Part shown: positions 16,987-25,521 of the stretch, one piece after another | How positions within the stretch are numbered: the first letter of the stretch is position 1 | How the letters are laid out: each line of letters begins with the position of its first letter | NCBI RefSeq assembly: GCF_000725805.1 | Contig: NZ_KL647132.1 | Location: 62,001 to 126,000 of the forward strand | Source: Streptomyces xanthophaeus | GTDB taxonomy: Bacteria > Actinomycetota > Actinomycetes > Streptomycetales > Streptomycetaceae | Direction of reading: 5' to 3' | Length of the DNA: 64,000 bases | Made by a program: the position numbers and the translations under genes | Notes under the pieces: generated by a model | The model's input: the letters and a program-made list of their open reading frames with translations, nothing else | Told to the model about the DNA's origin: nothing | Databases searched by the model: none

Positions 16987-18099
16987 TCAGGCCCGGACCG
17001 CGCCGTTCACCACGACCCGCAGCGGCTGCGCGAGCGCCCGTACGTCGGCCCGCGGGTCGGACCCGTAGACCACGAGGTCCGCGGGCGCGCCCTCGGTCAG
17101 GCCGGGCCGGCCCAGCCACCGGCGGGCCGCCCAGGCCGTCGCCGACAGCGCGTCCAGCGCGGGGATACCGGCCTTCACCAGCTCCGCGACCTCCGCGGCG
17201 ACCAGGCCGTGCGGCAGGGAGCCGCCCGCGTCGGTGCCGACGTACACCGCGATGCCCGCGTCGTGGGCCGCCCGGACGGTGTCGTAGCGGCGCTCGTGGA
17301 GCCGGCGCATGTGCGCCGACCACTTCGGGAACTTCCCCTCCCCCGAGGCCGCCAGCTTGGGAAACGTCGCGGTGTTGACCAGGGTCGGGACGATGGCGAC
17401 CCCGCGCTCCGCGAACAGCGGGATGGTCTCCTCGGTGAGCCCGGTGGCGTGCTCGATGCAGTCGATGCCCGCCTCGACCAGATCGCGCAGCGAGTCCTCG
17501 GAGAAGCAGTGCGCGGTGACCCGGGCGCCCAGCCGGTGCGCCTCGGCGATGGCCGCCTCGACCTCGGCGCGCGGCCAGCAGGCCGCCAGGTCGCCCGCGT
17601 CGCGGTCGATCCAGTCCCCCACCAGCTTCACCCATCCGTCGCCGCGCCGGGCCTCCCGGCCGACGTACGCGACGAGGTCGGCGGGCTCGATCTCATGGGC
17701 GTAGTTGCGGATGTAGCGCCGGGTGCGGGCGATGTGCCGGCCGGCCCGGATGACCTTGGGCAGGTCCTCGCGGTCGTCGATCCAGCGGGTGTCGGAGGGC
17801 GATCCCGCGTCGCGGATGAGGAGGGTGCCCGCGTCGCGGTCGGTGAGGGCCTGGCGCTCGGCGGTCGCGGCGTCGACCGGGCCGTGGGAGTCCAGTCCCA
17901 CGTGACAGTGCGCGTCGACCAGGCCGGGCAGCACCCAGCCGCTCACCGTGGTGACGTCACGGGCGGTGGGCGGGCGTTCGTAGGAGACCCGCCCGCCGAC
18001 CACCCAGAGTTCGTCGCGCACCTCGTCGGGCCCGACCAGCACCCGCCCCTTCACGTGCAGTACGCCGCTCACGCCGTTCCCGTCGCTCACATCGCTCAT
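16987..18099 (-). CDS. metal-dependent amidohydrolase
   Basis: A 370-residue protein of the amidohydrolase superfamily (imidazolonepropionase/prolidase-like group). Metal ligands are all present: 'DAHCHVG' (H64, H66), lysine in 'WVKLVGDW' that may be carboxylated, 'ARVTAHCFS', 'CIEHATG' and the final Asp in 'VGTDAGG'. The substrate is not known; relatives hydrolyse N-acyl or cyclic amide bonds. The start at ATG 18099 is divergent from the aminotransferase at 18164, with only 64 bases between, so the two promoters probably overlap. Confidence 0.9.
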   Translation of the reverse strand: MSDVSDGNGVSGVLHVKGRVLVGPDEVRDELWVVGGRVSYERPPTARDVTTVSGWVLPGLVDAHCHVGLDSHGPVDAATAERQALTDRDAGTLLIRDAGSPSDTRWIDDREDLPKVIRAGRHIARTRRYIRNYAHEIEPADLVAYVGREARRGDGWVKLVGDWIDRDAGDLAACWPRAEVEAAIAEAHRLGARVTAHCFSEDSLRDLVEAGIDCIEHATGLTEETIPLFAERGVAIVPTLVNTATFPKLAASGEGKFPKWSAHMRRLHERRYDTVRAAHDAGIAVYVGTDAGGSLPHGLVAAEVAELVKAGIPALDALSATAWAARRWLGRPGLTEGAPADLVVYGSDPRADVRALAQPLRVVVNGAVRA

Positions 18100-18163
18100 G
18101 TCGGCACTGTACGGGCGTGCTCGGTAGGCTCTGCGGGTAGCCCCGGACGAAGAGAGCACCACC

Positions 18164-19255
18164 GTGACCCACCCCCTCCTGGACCTCCCGCCGCTCACCG
18201 CGGAGCGTTTCGCGTCGATCGAGCAGGGGGTCGCGGACCTCCTGTCCACCCGGCAGGACGTGGTGATCACCCAGGGCGAGGCGCTGCTCCCCCTGGAGGG
18301 GTGCATCCGCTCGGGCGCACGGCCCGGATCGACGGCCCTGAACGTGGTCACCGGCCCCTACGGCACCACCTTCGGCAACTGGCTGCGCGACTGCGGGGCC
18401 ACCGTGGTGGACCTCCAGGTGCCGTTCGACACGGCGGTGACGGCCGCTCAGGTGGCCGGGGCGCTGGCGGCGGACCCGGAGATCGACTTCGTCTCGCTCG
18501 TGCACGCGGAGGCGGCGACCGGCAACACCAACCCGGTCGCGGCGATCGGCGAGGTCGTACGGGAGCACGGCGCCCTGTTCATGCTGGACGCCGTGGCCTC
18601 GGTGGGCGCGGAGCCGCTGCTGCCGGACGCATGGGGCGTGGACCTGTGCGTGATCGGTGCGCAGAAGGCGATGGGCGGCCCGGCCGGGGTCTCCGCGGTC
18701 TCGGTCTCGGACCGCGCGTGGGCCCGGTTCGCCGAGAACCCGGCGGCGCCGCGGCGTTCGTACCTCTCGCTGCTGGACTGGAAGGAACGCTGGATCGACG
18801 GCGGGCGCAAGGCGCTGCTGCACGCTCCGGCGCAGCTGGAGATGCTCGCCCTGGAGGCCTGCCTCGACCGGATCGCGGCCGAGGGGCTGCCCGCGGTGGC
18901 GGCCCGCCACGCGGCGGCCGCGGCGGCGACCCGCGCGGGTGCGCAGGCGCTGGGCCTGGCCCCGTACGTGGGCCGGGTCGAGGAGGCCGCCCCGGTGGCC
19001 ACGACCCTGCGCGTGGCCGAGGCCTCGCTGGTGGCGGCCAAGGCCCTGGCCGCGGACCCGTCCGTGCCGCTGGCGGCGGGCGGCGGGGCGCTGGCCCGGG
19101 AGATGCTCCGGGTCAACCACTACGGCCCGGCGGCCTCCCTCGGTGTGGTCCGGGACTGTCTGGGGGCGCTGGCCGCCGCACTGTCGGCGCCCGCCGGGGC
19201 GGCCGACGCGGCCGTTTCGGCGGCGGAGTCGGCCTGGGCGGACACCCTGCGCTGA
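18164..19255 (+). CDS. class V PLP-dependent aminotransferase (alanine-glyoxylate aminotransferase-like)
   Basis: A 363-residue fold-type I PLP enzyme starting at GTG 18164. Motifs: 'NVVTGPYGTTFGNWLRDCG', 'SLVHAEAATGNTNPV', PLP-phosphate site 'LFMLDAVASVGAEP' and PLP lysine in 'CVIGAQKAMGGPAGVS'. It looks most like serine-pyruvate or alanine-glyoxylate aminotransferases, but the substrate cannot be fixed from sequence. It is tail-to-tail with another class V enzyme at 19324. Confidence 0.88.
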   Translation: MTHPLLDLPPLTAERFASIEQGVADLLSTRQDVVITQGEALLPLEGCIRSGARPGSTALNVVTGPYGTTFGNWLRDCGATVVDLQVPFDTAVTAAQVAGALAADPEIDFVSLVHAEAATGNTNPVAAIGEVVREHGALFMLDAVASVGAEPLLPDAWGVDLCVIGAQKAMGGPAGVSAVSVSDRAWARFAENPAAPRRSYLSLLDWKERWIDGGRKALLHAPAQLEMLALEACLDRIAAEGLPAVAARHAAAAAATRAGAQALGLAPYVGRVEEAAPVATTLRVAEASLVAAKALAADPSVPLAAGGGALAREMLRVNHYGPAASLGVVRDCLGALAAALSAPAGAADAAVSAAESAWADTLR

Positions 19256-19323
19256 TCCGGCGCCGGCCCGGCGCCGACCCGGCGTGAACCCGCGTCAGCC
19301 CACGTCAGCCGTGTCGGCCCGCG

Positions 19324-20382
19324 TCAGTCCGACAGGACGTCCAGGAGCCGGTCGACGTCCGCCTCGGTGGTGTAGAGGTGGAACGAGGCCCGCAGGGCGC
19401 CCGCGCGGGCGGCCGTGGCGATCCCGGCGGCCAGCAGGGCGGGCTGGCGGCCGGCCAGCCCGGGCACCGAGACGATGGGCGCGTCGCCGGGCACCGGTTC
19501 GTGGCCGAGGCGCGCCAGGCCGGCCCGGTAGCGGGCCGCGAGGGCGGTGTCGTGTGCGTGCACGGCCTCGATGCCGATCCGCTCCAGCAGGGCCAGCGAG
19601 GGCTCGGCCGCGTGGTAGGCGAGGAAGGCCGGGGACTCGTCGAACCGCCGGGCCCCGTGGGCCAGTTCCGGCATCGGGCCGTAGGTGGCGTCCCACATCG
19701 ACTCGGCCGCCACCCATCCGGCGTGCAGCGGGGTCAGGGTGTCCTGGGCCTCCTCGGAGACGGTCAGGAAGGAGACCCCGCGGGAGCCGAGCAGCCACTT
19801 GTACCCGGCGGTGACCGTGTACTCGTAGGGGGAGGCGTCGAAGGGCAGCCAGCCCGCGGCCTGGGTGGCGTCCACCAGCATCCGGGCCCCGTGGGCGCTC
19901 GTCGCGGCCCGCACCGCGGCGAGGTCGGCCGCGCGCCCGTCGGCGGACTGCACGGCGCTCAGCGCGACCAGGGCGGTGCCCGGGCCGACGTTCCCTGCGA
20001 TGTCCTCCAGCGGTGCGAAGCGGACCTTGAGGTCGCCGCGGACCACGAAGGGGTTGATCACCGAGGCGAACTCGCCTTCGGGGCAAAGGACTTCGGCGCC
20101 GGGCGGGAGGGAGGCCGCGATCAGGCCGACGTGGGTGGCCACGGCCGAGCCGACGGCCACCCGCGCGACGTCCACCCCGGCCAGCCGGGCGAAGGAGGCG
20201 CGGACCCGGTTCACCCGGTCGAAGTCACCGAATCCGGCGGGGATTCCGGCCCCGGCCGCCTCGGCCATTTCCCGTACGGCCGCGACGGCGGAGCGCGGGA
20301 GGATCCCGCACGTGGCGGTGTTGAGGTAGGTGGTGGAGTGCGCGAACTCGGCTCGGGCCGCTTGGAGGAGCGAAAGATCCAT
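19324..20382 (-). CDS. class V aminotransferase-fold enzyme (isopenicillin-N-epimerase/cysteine-desulfurase-like)
   Basis: A 352-residue PLP enzyme. It begins 'TTYLNTATCGILPRSAV' like the cysteine desulfurase/isopenicillin N epimerase group, has 'MLVDATQAAGWLPFD' for PLP binding and lysine in 'TAGYKWLLGSRG'. No catalytic Cys loop typical of desulfurases is seen at the C-terminus, so it is probably not a desulfurase. The C-terminus 'RASFHLYTTEADVDRLL' is typical. The start ATG 20382 follows a terminator hairpin at 20437-20472, so it has its own promoter. Confidence 0.87.
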   Translation of the reverse strand: MDLSLLQAARAEFAHSTTYLNTATCGILPRSAVAAVREMAEAAGAGIPAGFGDFDRVNRVRASFARLAGVDVARVAVGSAVATHVGLIAASLPPGAEVLCPEGEFASVINPFVVRGDLKVRFAPLEDIAGNVGPGTALVALSAVQSADGRAADLAAVRAATSAHGARMLVDATQAAGWLPFDASPYEYTVTAGYKWLLGSRGVSFLTVSEEAQDTLTPLHAGWVAAESMWDATYGPMPELAHGARRFDESPAFLAYHAAEPSLALLERIGIEAVHAHDTALAARYRAGLARLGHEPVPGDAPIVSVPGLAGRQPALLAAGIATAARAGALRASFHLYTTEADVDRLLDVLSD

Positions 20383-20436
20383 GCCGTCCACTCTGCGCCA
20401 GGAGCGGCCCAAAGTCCATTGCCTAATTAACCGAGC

Positions 20437-20472
20437 CAGCCCCAAGCGATCCTTATGGATCGCTTGGGGCTG
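20437..20472 (-). terminator. perfect 16-bp hairpin after frnE
   Basis: Bases 20437-20452 and 20457-20472 form a perfect 16-base inverted repeat with a TTAT loop. On the minus strand it lies 39 bases after the frnE stop and before the class V aminotransferase start, so it is a good terminator for frnE. Confidence 0.85.
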
Positions 20473-20511
20473 CAACGCCTGCTGGGCAGTCAGGAACGCT
20501 CGGGGGGCCGG

Positions 20512-21243
20512 TCAGGCCCGGGGCACCGCGCACGCCCCGTCGGGCTCGCAGGCCTCGCCCTCGCCTTCGCCCTCGGCCCCGGCCACGGACTCCGGCGCCG
20601 CGACCTCGCGGCCGGCCCAAGCCTGCTCCAGGGCCCGGGTGAACACCTCGGCGGGCTGCCCGCCCGAGATCCCGTAGCGGCGGTCCAGGACGAAGAACGG
20701 CACGGCGTTGGCCCCCAGCGCGGCGGCCTCCTGCTCGTCGGCCCGCACCTCGGCGGCGTACGCGGACCCGTCGGCCAGGACGGCGCGCGCCTCGGCCTCC
20801 TCCAGCCCGGCCTCCACGGCGAGCGCGACCAGCACCTCGGGGTCGAAGACGGAGCGCTCCTCGCCGAAGTTGGCGCGGTAGGCGAGGTCGAGCAGCTCCT
20901 CCTGGCGGCCCCGGGCGGCGGCCAGGTGCAGCAGGCGGTGGATGTCGAAGGTGTTCCCGTGGTCACGCCCGTCGGTGCGGTAGACCAGGCCCTCGGCGCG
21001 GGCGCTGCCCGCGACGTGCTCCTCCATGCCGCGCGCCTCCTCCAGCGTGCGGCCGTACTTCTTGGCGAGCATCTCCACGACGGGCACCGGGGAGGTCCGC
21101 GGGCCGTTCGGGTCGAGCTCGAAGGACCGGAAGACGACCTCCACCTGGTCGCGGTGCGCGAACTCGGCCAGCCCCTTGGTGAAACGGGCCTTGCCGATGT
21201 AGCACCACGGGCAGGCGATGTCGCTCCAGATCTCGACGCGCAT
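20512..21243 (-). CDS. DsbA family oxidoreductase, FrnE-like
   Basis: A 243-residue cytoplasmic thioredoxin-fold protein. It starts 'MRVEIWSDIACPWCYIGK', the CPWC redox motif that marks FrnE/2-hydroxychromene-2-carboxylate isomerase-like DsbA relatives; there is no signal peptide. A helical insertion domain and 'AVPFFVLDRRYGISGGQP' (cis-Pro loop) follow. The last 35 or so residues are an acidic Glu/Gly tail. The role is probably disulfide chemistry or polyketide-type reactions; none can be inferred from neighbours. Confidence 0.92.
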   Translation of the reverse strand: MRVEIWSDIACPWCYIGKARFTKGLAEFAHRDQVEVVFRSFELDPNGPRTSPVPVVEMLAKKYGRTLEEARGMEEHVAGSARAEGLVYRTDGRDHGNTFDIHRLLHLAAARGRQEELLDLAYRANFGEERSVFDPEVLVALAVEAGLEEAEARAVLADGSAYAAEVRADEQEAAALGANAVPFFVLDRRYGISGGQPAEVFTRALEQAWAGREVAAPESVAGAEGEGEGEACEPDGACAVPRA

Positions 21244-21309
21244 GATCCTTCTTCTCTCCGGGTCCGGTGAACTAAGACAGTTTCCCCTTCAACCACCCGG
21301 CCCCCCGTC

Positions 21310-21810
21310 TCATTCCCCGGACGCCCGCGCCCCGGCGGTCAGCGTCAGCCACAGGGTGCGGTGGGAGCCGGAGGCGGGCGCGGTGGGGTCCGGGAGCCAG
21401 CCGTGGGCGGCGTAGAAGGCCTGGGCGCGGAGGTTCTTCTCGTAGACCTCGAGGCGGACCCGGTGGATCCCGGCGAGGAGCCAGGCCTCGACGCAGGCCG
21501 CGTGCAGGGCGGCCCCGGTGCCGCGGCGCCAGTGGACCGGGTCGACGTGGAGCTGGGTGAGCGTGGTCTCGCCGTCCTCCGTGCGGAAGGCGGCGACCCC
21601 GGTCAGCTCCCCGTCCCGCTCGGCGCAGAGCACCCCGCCATCGGTGGCGGCGCGGGCCACGGCGCGGGACCAGCCCTCGCGGGTCCGCCGGAGCTCGGCG
21701 TCGCCCGCGTAGGCCTGCTCGGGGATGTGGCCCTGGTAGTAGGTGGCGCGGGCCCGGGTGTGCAGGGCGGCTATGGCGTCGAGGTCGGCGGGGTGCGCGG
21801 CTCTGATCAT
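21310..21810 (-). CDS. GNAT family N-acetyltransferase
   Basis: A 166-residue acetyltransferase beginning 'MIRAAHPADLDAIAALH'. The acetyl-CoA loop is 'LHVDPVHWRRGTGAALHAA' (R-R-G-T-G in place of RxxGxG/A) and motif B is 'YEKNLRAQAFYAAHGW'. ATG 21810 gives a normal N-terminus; 26 codons of upstream frame overlap the 3' end of the penicillin-binding protein gene and look non-coding. The substrate is unknown. Confidence 0.88.
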   Translation of the reverse strand: MIRAAHPADLDAIAALHTRARATYYQGHIPEQAYAGDAELRRTREGWSRAVARAATDGGVLCAERDGELTGVAAFRTEDGETTLTQLHVDPVHWRRGTGAALHAACVEAWLLAGIHRVRLEVYEKNLRAQAFYAAHGWLPDPTAPASGSHRTLWLTLTAGARASGE

Positions 21811-21872
21811 GGACAGGGAAACGCGCCGGGAGCCCGGGCGGTTCCCGGCGCGTCGGCCGTGCGGCGGCGGGG

Positions 21873-23321
21873 CTACTTCTTCAGCCACGCCTCCATCATC
21901 TTCTTGGCGATGGGCGCGGCCAGCTTGCCGCCGCCGATCTCGGAGCGGTCGGTGTCGGAGTTCTCGATCACGACGGCCACGGCGATCTGCTTGCCGTTCA
22001 GCTTCCCGTACGAGGTGAACCAGGCGAGCGGGTCGAGGCTGTTGCCCACACCGCGCTGGGCGGTGCCGGTCTTGCCGCCCACCTCGGCGCCCGGCACCTG
22101 GGCCGGCTGGCCGCCGCCCTGGGTGGCGACCGTGCGCATGGCGTCCTGGATCATCGAGGCGGTCTTCGCGCTCAGGACCTGCTGGGACTTCGGGTCCTTG
22201 AAGCTCTCCAGCACGTTGCCGTTGGAGTCGGTGACCTGGGAGACCATGTGCGGGGCGACGAGCTTGCCGCCGTTCTGGATCGCTGCCGTCACCATCGCCA
22301 TCTGCAGGGGCGTGGCCTGGACGTCGAACTGGCCGATGCCCGTCTGCGCGACCTGGTCGACCGACATCTTCTTCGACGGGTAGCTGCTCGGCGGGTTGGT
22401 GCGGACCGGGGTGTCGATCTGCACGTTGAAGCCCAGCTTCTCGGCCGTGGCGCGCATCTTGTCCTGGCCGAGCTTGGAGGCCAGTTCCGCGAAGACGTTG
22501 TTGCAGGACAGCCGCAGTGCGGTGCGGACCGAGACGTTGTTGCAGGCCGCCGAGCCCGCCTCGCTGGGCAGCGGGGTGCGGGTGCCCGGGATCGTGTACG
22601 GGTCCGGGATGCCGGTCTGCCGGTCGAGGTCGGTGACGAGCCCGTTCTCGATCGCAGCGGCGAGCGTGACCAGCTTGAAGGTGGAGCCGGGCGCCTGCGG
22701 CTTGCGCAGGGCCACGTTCTCCATGGCCTTGCCCTTGTCGGCGGAGAGCTCCTCCCAGGCGGCCGTGTCGTTGGCGCCCGCGATGCGGCCGGGGTCGAAG
22801 GAGGGGTTGTTGACGACCGCGAGGATCTCGCCGGTGGCCGGGTCGAGCGCCACGGCGGCACCCTGCTTGCCCTGGAGCGCGTCGTAGGCGGCCTTCTGGA
22901 CGTCCTTGTCGATGGTGGTCAGGACGTTGCCCGGGGCGGCCCGCTTGTTGGTGAGCGTGTCCATGATGGTCTTCAGCCGGCTGTCCGAGCCGTTGAGGAC
23001 GTTGCGGTAGACGCCCTCCAGCATGCTGGTGCCGAAGGCCTGGGAGCTGTAGCCGGTAATCGGTGCGTAGAGCGGCCCGTCGGTGTAGGTCCGCTTGTAC
23101 CCGAAGTCCTTGCCGCCCGTCTTCTCCGAGCCGGTGATCGCCTCCCCGCCCACGATGATGTTGCCCAGCGGGTTCTCGTACTGCCCGATGAGATTCCGCC
23201 GGTTGTGCTTGTCGTCTGCGAGGGCCTGGCCTTGGTATGCCTGCACCCAGGTGACGCGGACCAGCAGGGCCAGCACCAGGAGCAGACAGAAGACCGACGC
23301 ACGCCTGATCGTCTTGTTCAT
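21873..23321 (-). CDS. class B penicillin-binding protein 2 (D,D-transpeptidase)
   Basis: A 482-residue peptidoglycan transpeptidase with one N-terminal membrane helix (residues 10-27) and a PbpA-type dimerisation region. Active-site motifs: S213-T-F-K, S272-C-N and K417-T-G. It has the 'SLALDPATGEILA'-like 'AVALDPATGEILAVVNNPS' block of PBP2/FtsI proteins. It is an extra paralogue here, alone, not next to rodA or pknB where the main pbpA normally sits. From memory, S. coelicolor has a PBP gene at the matching place. The downstream GNAT gene begins just beyond its stop. Confidence 0.93.
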   Translation of the reverse strand: MNKTIRRASVFCLLLVLALLVRVTWVQAYQGQALADDKHNRRNLIGQYENPLGNIIVGGEAITGSEKTGGKDFGYKRTYTDGPLYAPITGYSSQAFGTSMLEGVYRNVLNGSDSRLKTIMDTLTNKRAAPGNVLTTIDKDVQKAAYDALQGKQGAAVALDPATGEILAVVNNPSFDPGRIAGANDTAAWEELSADKGKAMENVALRKPQAPGSTFKLVTLAAAIENGLVTDLDRQTGIPDPYTIPGTRTPLPSEAGSAACNNVSVRTALRLSCNNVFAELASKLGQDKMRATAEKLGFNVQIDTPVRTNPPSSYPSKKMSVDQVAQTGIGQFDVQATPLQMAMVTAAIQNGGKLVAPHMVSQVTDSNGNVLESFKDPKSQQVLSAKTASMIQDAMRTVATQGGGQPAQVPGAEVGGKTGTAQRGVGNSLDPLAWFTSYGKLNGKQIAVAVVIENSDTDRSEIGGGKLAAPIAKKMMEAWLKK

Positions 23322-23383
23322 CCCCCGGAAGGACGCTCCAGCCGTCCGGGGCGTTCCGCTCTGCCCCGTTTGTGGCGGACTTC

Positions 23384-24061
23384 TCAGCCTTTCCTCATGA
23401 AGCCTCCTTCGTAGGCGGCGATGACGGCCTGGGTGCGGTCCCGGGAACCGGTCTTGGCGAGCACGGACGCGACGTGCGTCTTGACCGTCTGCGCTCCCAC
23501 TCCGAGGCTCCCGGTCATCTCCTGGTTGGACAGTCCGGCGGCCATCAGGCGCAGCACCTCGGCCTCACGGTCCGTGAGCCGGGCCACCCAGGGTGCGGCG
23601 GCGGTCCGGGTCTCCGCGCGGGCCGCGGCCAGGGAACGGACGGCGGCCGGGAAGAGCAGCGAGTCCCCGCGGGCGACGAGCCGGACCGCGCCGATCAGTT
23701 CGTCGGCTCCGGCCCGCTTGAGGAGGAAGCCCGAGGCTCCCGCCCGCAGTGCGTCGTAGACGTGGTCGTCGTTCTCGAAGGTGGTGACGACCACGATGCG
23801 GGGCGGCTCGGCCATGGTGGCGAGGATCTGCTCGGTGGCCCGGATGCCGTCGATCTCGGGCATCCGGACGTCCATCAGCACCACGTCGGGGGCCAGGGAA
23901 CGGACCAGCGGTACGGCCTCGGCCCCGTTGGCCGCCTCGCCCACGACCTCCAGGTCGGGCTCGGCCTCCAGGATGACGCGCAGGGCGGTGCGGACCATCC
24001 GCTCGTCGTCGCAGAGCACGATGCGCAGCGGCGGCCGGGAACCCGCAACGGCCGCCTTCAC
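23384..24061 (-). CDS. NarL/LuxR-type response regulator
   Basis: A 225-residue regulator: receiver domain with phospho-acceptor Asp in 'VVLMDVRMPEIDG', the acidic pair in 'IVLCDDERMV' and Lys in 'GFLLKRAGADEL'; then a LuxR helix-turn-helix 'LTDREAEVLRLMAAGLSNQEM'. It starts at GTG 24061, overlapping the stop of the histidine kinase gene (GTGA), so the pair is translationally coupled. The target genes are unknown; the three-gene operon with the membrane protein at 25518 suggests an envelope signal. Confidence 0.94.
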   Translation of the reverse strand: MKAAVAGSRPPLRIVLCDDERMVRTALRVILEAEPDLEVVGEAANGAEAVPLVRSLAPDVVLMDVRMPEIDGIRATEQILATMAEPPRIVVVTTFENDDHVYDALRAGASGFLLKRAGADELIGAVRLVARGDSLLFPAAVRSLAAARAETRTAAAPWVARLTDREAEVLRLMAAGLSNQEMTGSLGVGAQTVKTHVASVLAKTGSRDRTQAVIAAYEGGFMRKG

Positions 24062-25521
24062 CGCTTGCCCCCGGCGAGCGGGAGGACGGCCCGCAGCCGC
24101 CAGCGGCCCTCGTACGGGCCCGCCTCGACGCGGCCGCCGAGCAGGGCGGCCCGTTCCGCCGCCCCGCGCAGCCCGCGGCCCCCGGTGGCGCGGGCCTCCC
24201 GGCTTCCCGGCCCGGCCTGCGGATTGGTCATGACGACCTCCAGTACACGCTCTCCACGGTCTCCACGGCCTTCCCGGTCCCCACGGCCTTCCCGGCCTCC
24301 ATGGCCTTCCCGGCCGTCGCCCTCCTTGCGTCCGTCACGGTCTTCCCCGGTGTCACGCCCGACGGCGTCATGGTGCCCGTCGGCCTTCCCTCCCCGTACG
24401 GAGATCCGCAGTTCCAGGGGGGCCGTGCCGTGCCGCAGGGCGTTGCTGAGGCCTTCCTGGACGATCCGGTACGCCTCGCGGGAGGTGATCGCCGGGAGCC
24501 AGGACCAGTCCCCGGCGGGTCCGGGGTCCTGGTGGGCGGTGACGCTGGTGCCCGCCGCCCGGGTACGGGCCAGCAGCCCGTCGAGGTCGGCGGCCAGCGT
24601 CGGCGCGAACACAGCGTCCGGCCCGGCTGGGTCCCCGTCCCGCAGCAGGCCCAGTACGGCGTCCAGCTCGCCCACCGTCCGCCGCGTGGTGTCCTCGATC
24701 GCGGCCAGGGCCTCCCGGACGAAAGCGGGGTCCCGGTCGAGCACCCGCCGGGCGGCGGCCGCCTGGAGGGTGACGGCGCTCAGCGCGTGCCCGACCGAGT
24801 CGTGCAGCTCCCTGGCCAGCCGGTTGCGCACCGCAAGGTCGGTGGCCCGCTCCTCGGCCGCGGCCAGCCGGTCCGCCGCGGTCGGGCCCAGCAGTACGGG
24901 GGCCAGCCGGGCCAGCAGCGCTCCGGCCGCGGCGGCGACGCCCGCGAGGGCGGCCAGCAGGGCGAGTCCGAGCAGGGGCGCGGCGTACGGATCGGTCCCG
25001 CCTCCCAGCCACCCCGCCTCCAGCATGAGCTCCCGCCACCCGCCGACGAAGGGCAGCCCGATCAGCGCCACGGCCATCGGCGGCACCGCGAGGGTCATCC
25101 CGCTGACCATCGCGCCGACCCCCAGGTGCAGGGTCCACCAGGCCGATGTCCGCCCCCGCGCCGCCCAGGACCGCGCGGGCCCTTCCGCGAGCCGTTCCCC
25201 CGGCACGTCGCACAGGGCACGGACGGCGGTCACCGACAAGGGCCTGACCGGTCCGAACAGGGCCGTCGCCGAGGCCAGCGGCAGGGCCGCCGCGTAGGCC
25301 GCGAGGGACATCGGCAGCGAGTCGAAGGCGTTGCCCCTGCCCGCCGCCATGCCGACCCCCACCTGAGTGAGCAGGAAGTACGGCATCAGCAGGGCCCCGC
25401 CGAGTATCAGGTGCACCCACCGCAGCCGGGCCCGCGGTCCGAGCACCCTCCCCGCCCGGGGACCCGGGCCCGCTGCCCGCCCGCCCGCTGCCCCCGGGCC
25501 GACCGCACCGCCCCGCCTCAT
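24058..25521 (-). CDS. sensor histidine kinase (HisKA_3/NarX-like) with low-complexity insert
   Basis: A 487-residue kinase. About five membrane helices lie in residues 35-210. The dimerisation/phosphoacceptor motif is 'RNRLARELHDSVGHALSAV' with His240. The N box is 'REAYRIVQEGLSNALRHG' (349-365) and the G box 'GGRGLRGAAERA' (447-458). Between them, residues about 378-424 form an Asp/Glu/Gly/Arg low-complexity insert not normal for the family. Start ATG 25521 overlaps the stop of the membrane gene (ATGA); frame upstream of it is the antisense of that gene. Confidence 0.92.
   Translation of the reverse strand: MRRGGAVGPGAAGGRAAGPGPRAGRVLGPRARLRWVHLILGGALLMPYFLLTQVGVGMAAGRGNAFDSLPMSLAAYAAALPLASATALFGPVRPLSVTAVRALCDVPGERLAEGPARSWAARGRTSAWWTLHLGVGAMVSGMTLAVPPMAVALIGLPFVGGWRELMLEAGWLGGGTDPYAAPLLGLALLAALAGVAAAAGALLARLAPVLLGPTAADRLAAAEERATDLAVRNRLARELHDSVGHALSAVTLQAAAARRVLDRDPAFVREALAAIEDTTRRTVGELDAVLGLLRDGDPAGPDAVFAPTLAADLDGLLARTRAAGTSVTAHQDPGPAGDWSWLPAITSREAYRIVQEGLSNALRHGTAPLELRISVRGGKADGHHDAVGRDTGEDRDGRKEGDGREGHGGREGRGDREGRGDRGERVLEVVMTNPQAGPGSREARATGGRGLRGAAERAALLGGRVEAGPYEGRWRLRAVLPLAGGKR
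24247..24325 (-). repeat. degenerate tandem repeats inside the histidine kinase gene
   Basis: Short imperfect units of about 12 and 24 bases (variants of CCACGGCCTTCCCGG on the plus strand) run in tandem and encode the repeated G-R-(E/D)-G-R-G-D pattern in the kinase ATPase domain. The frame is kept, so this is expansion and not a frameshift. Confidence 0.7.

Noticed and set aside
24247..24325. Repeat region in the histidine kinase as a frameshift or pseudogene
   Set aside because: The frame resumes correctly with the G box and C-terminus intact, so it is an in-frame insert.
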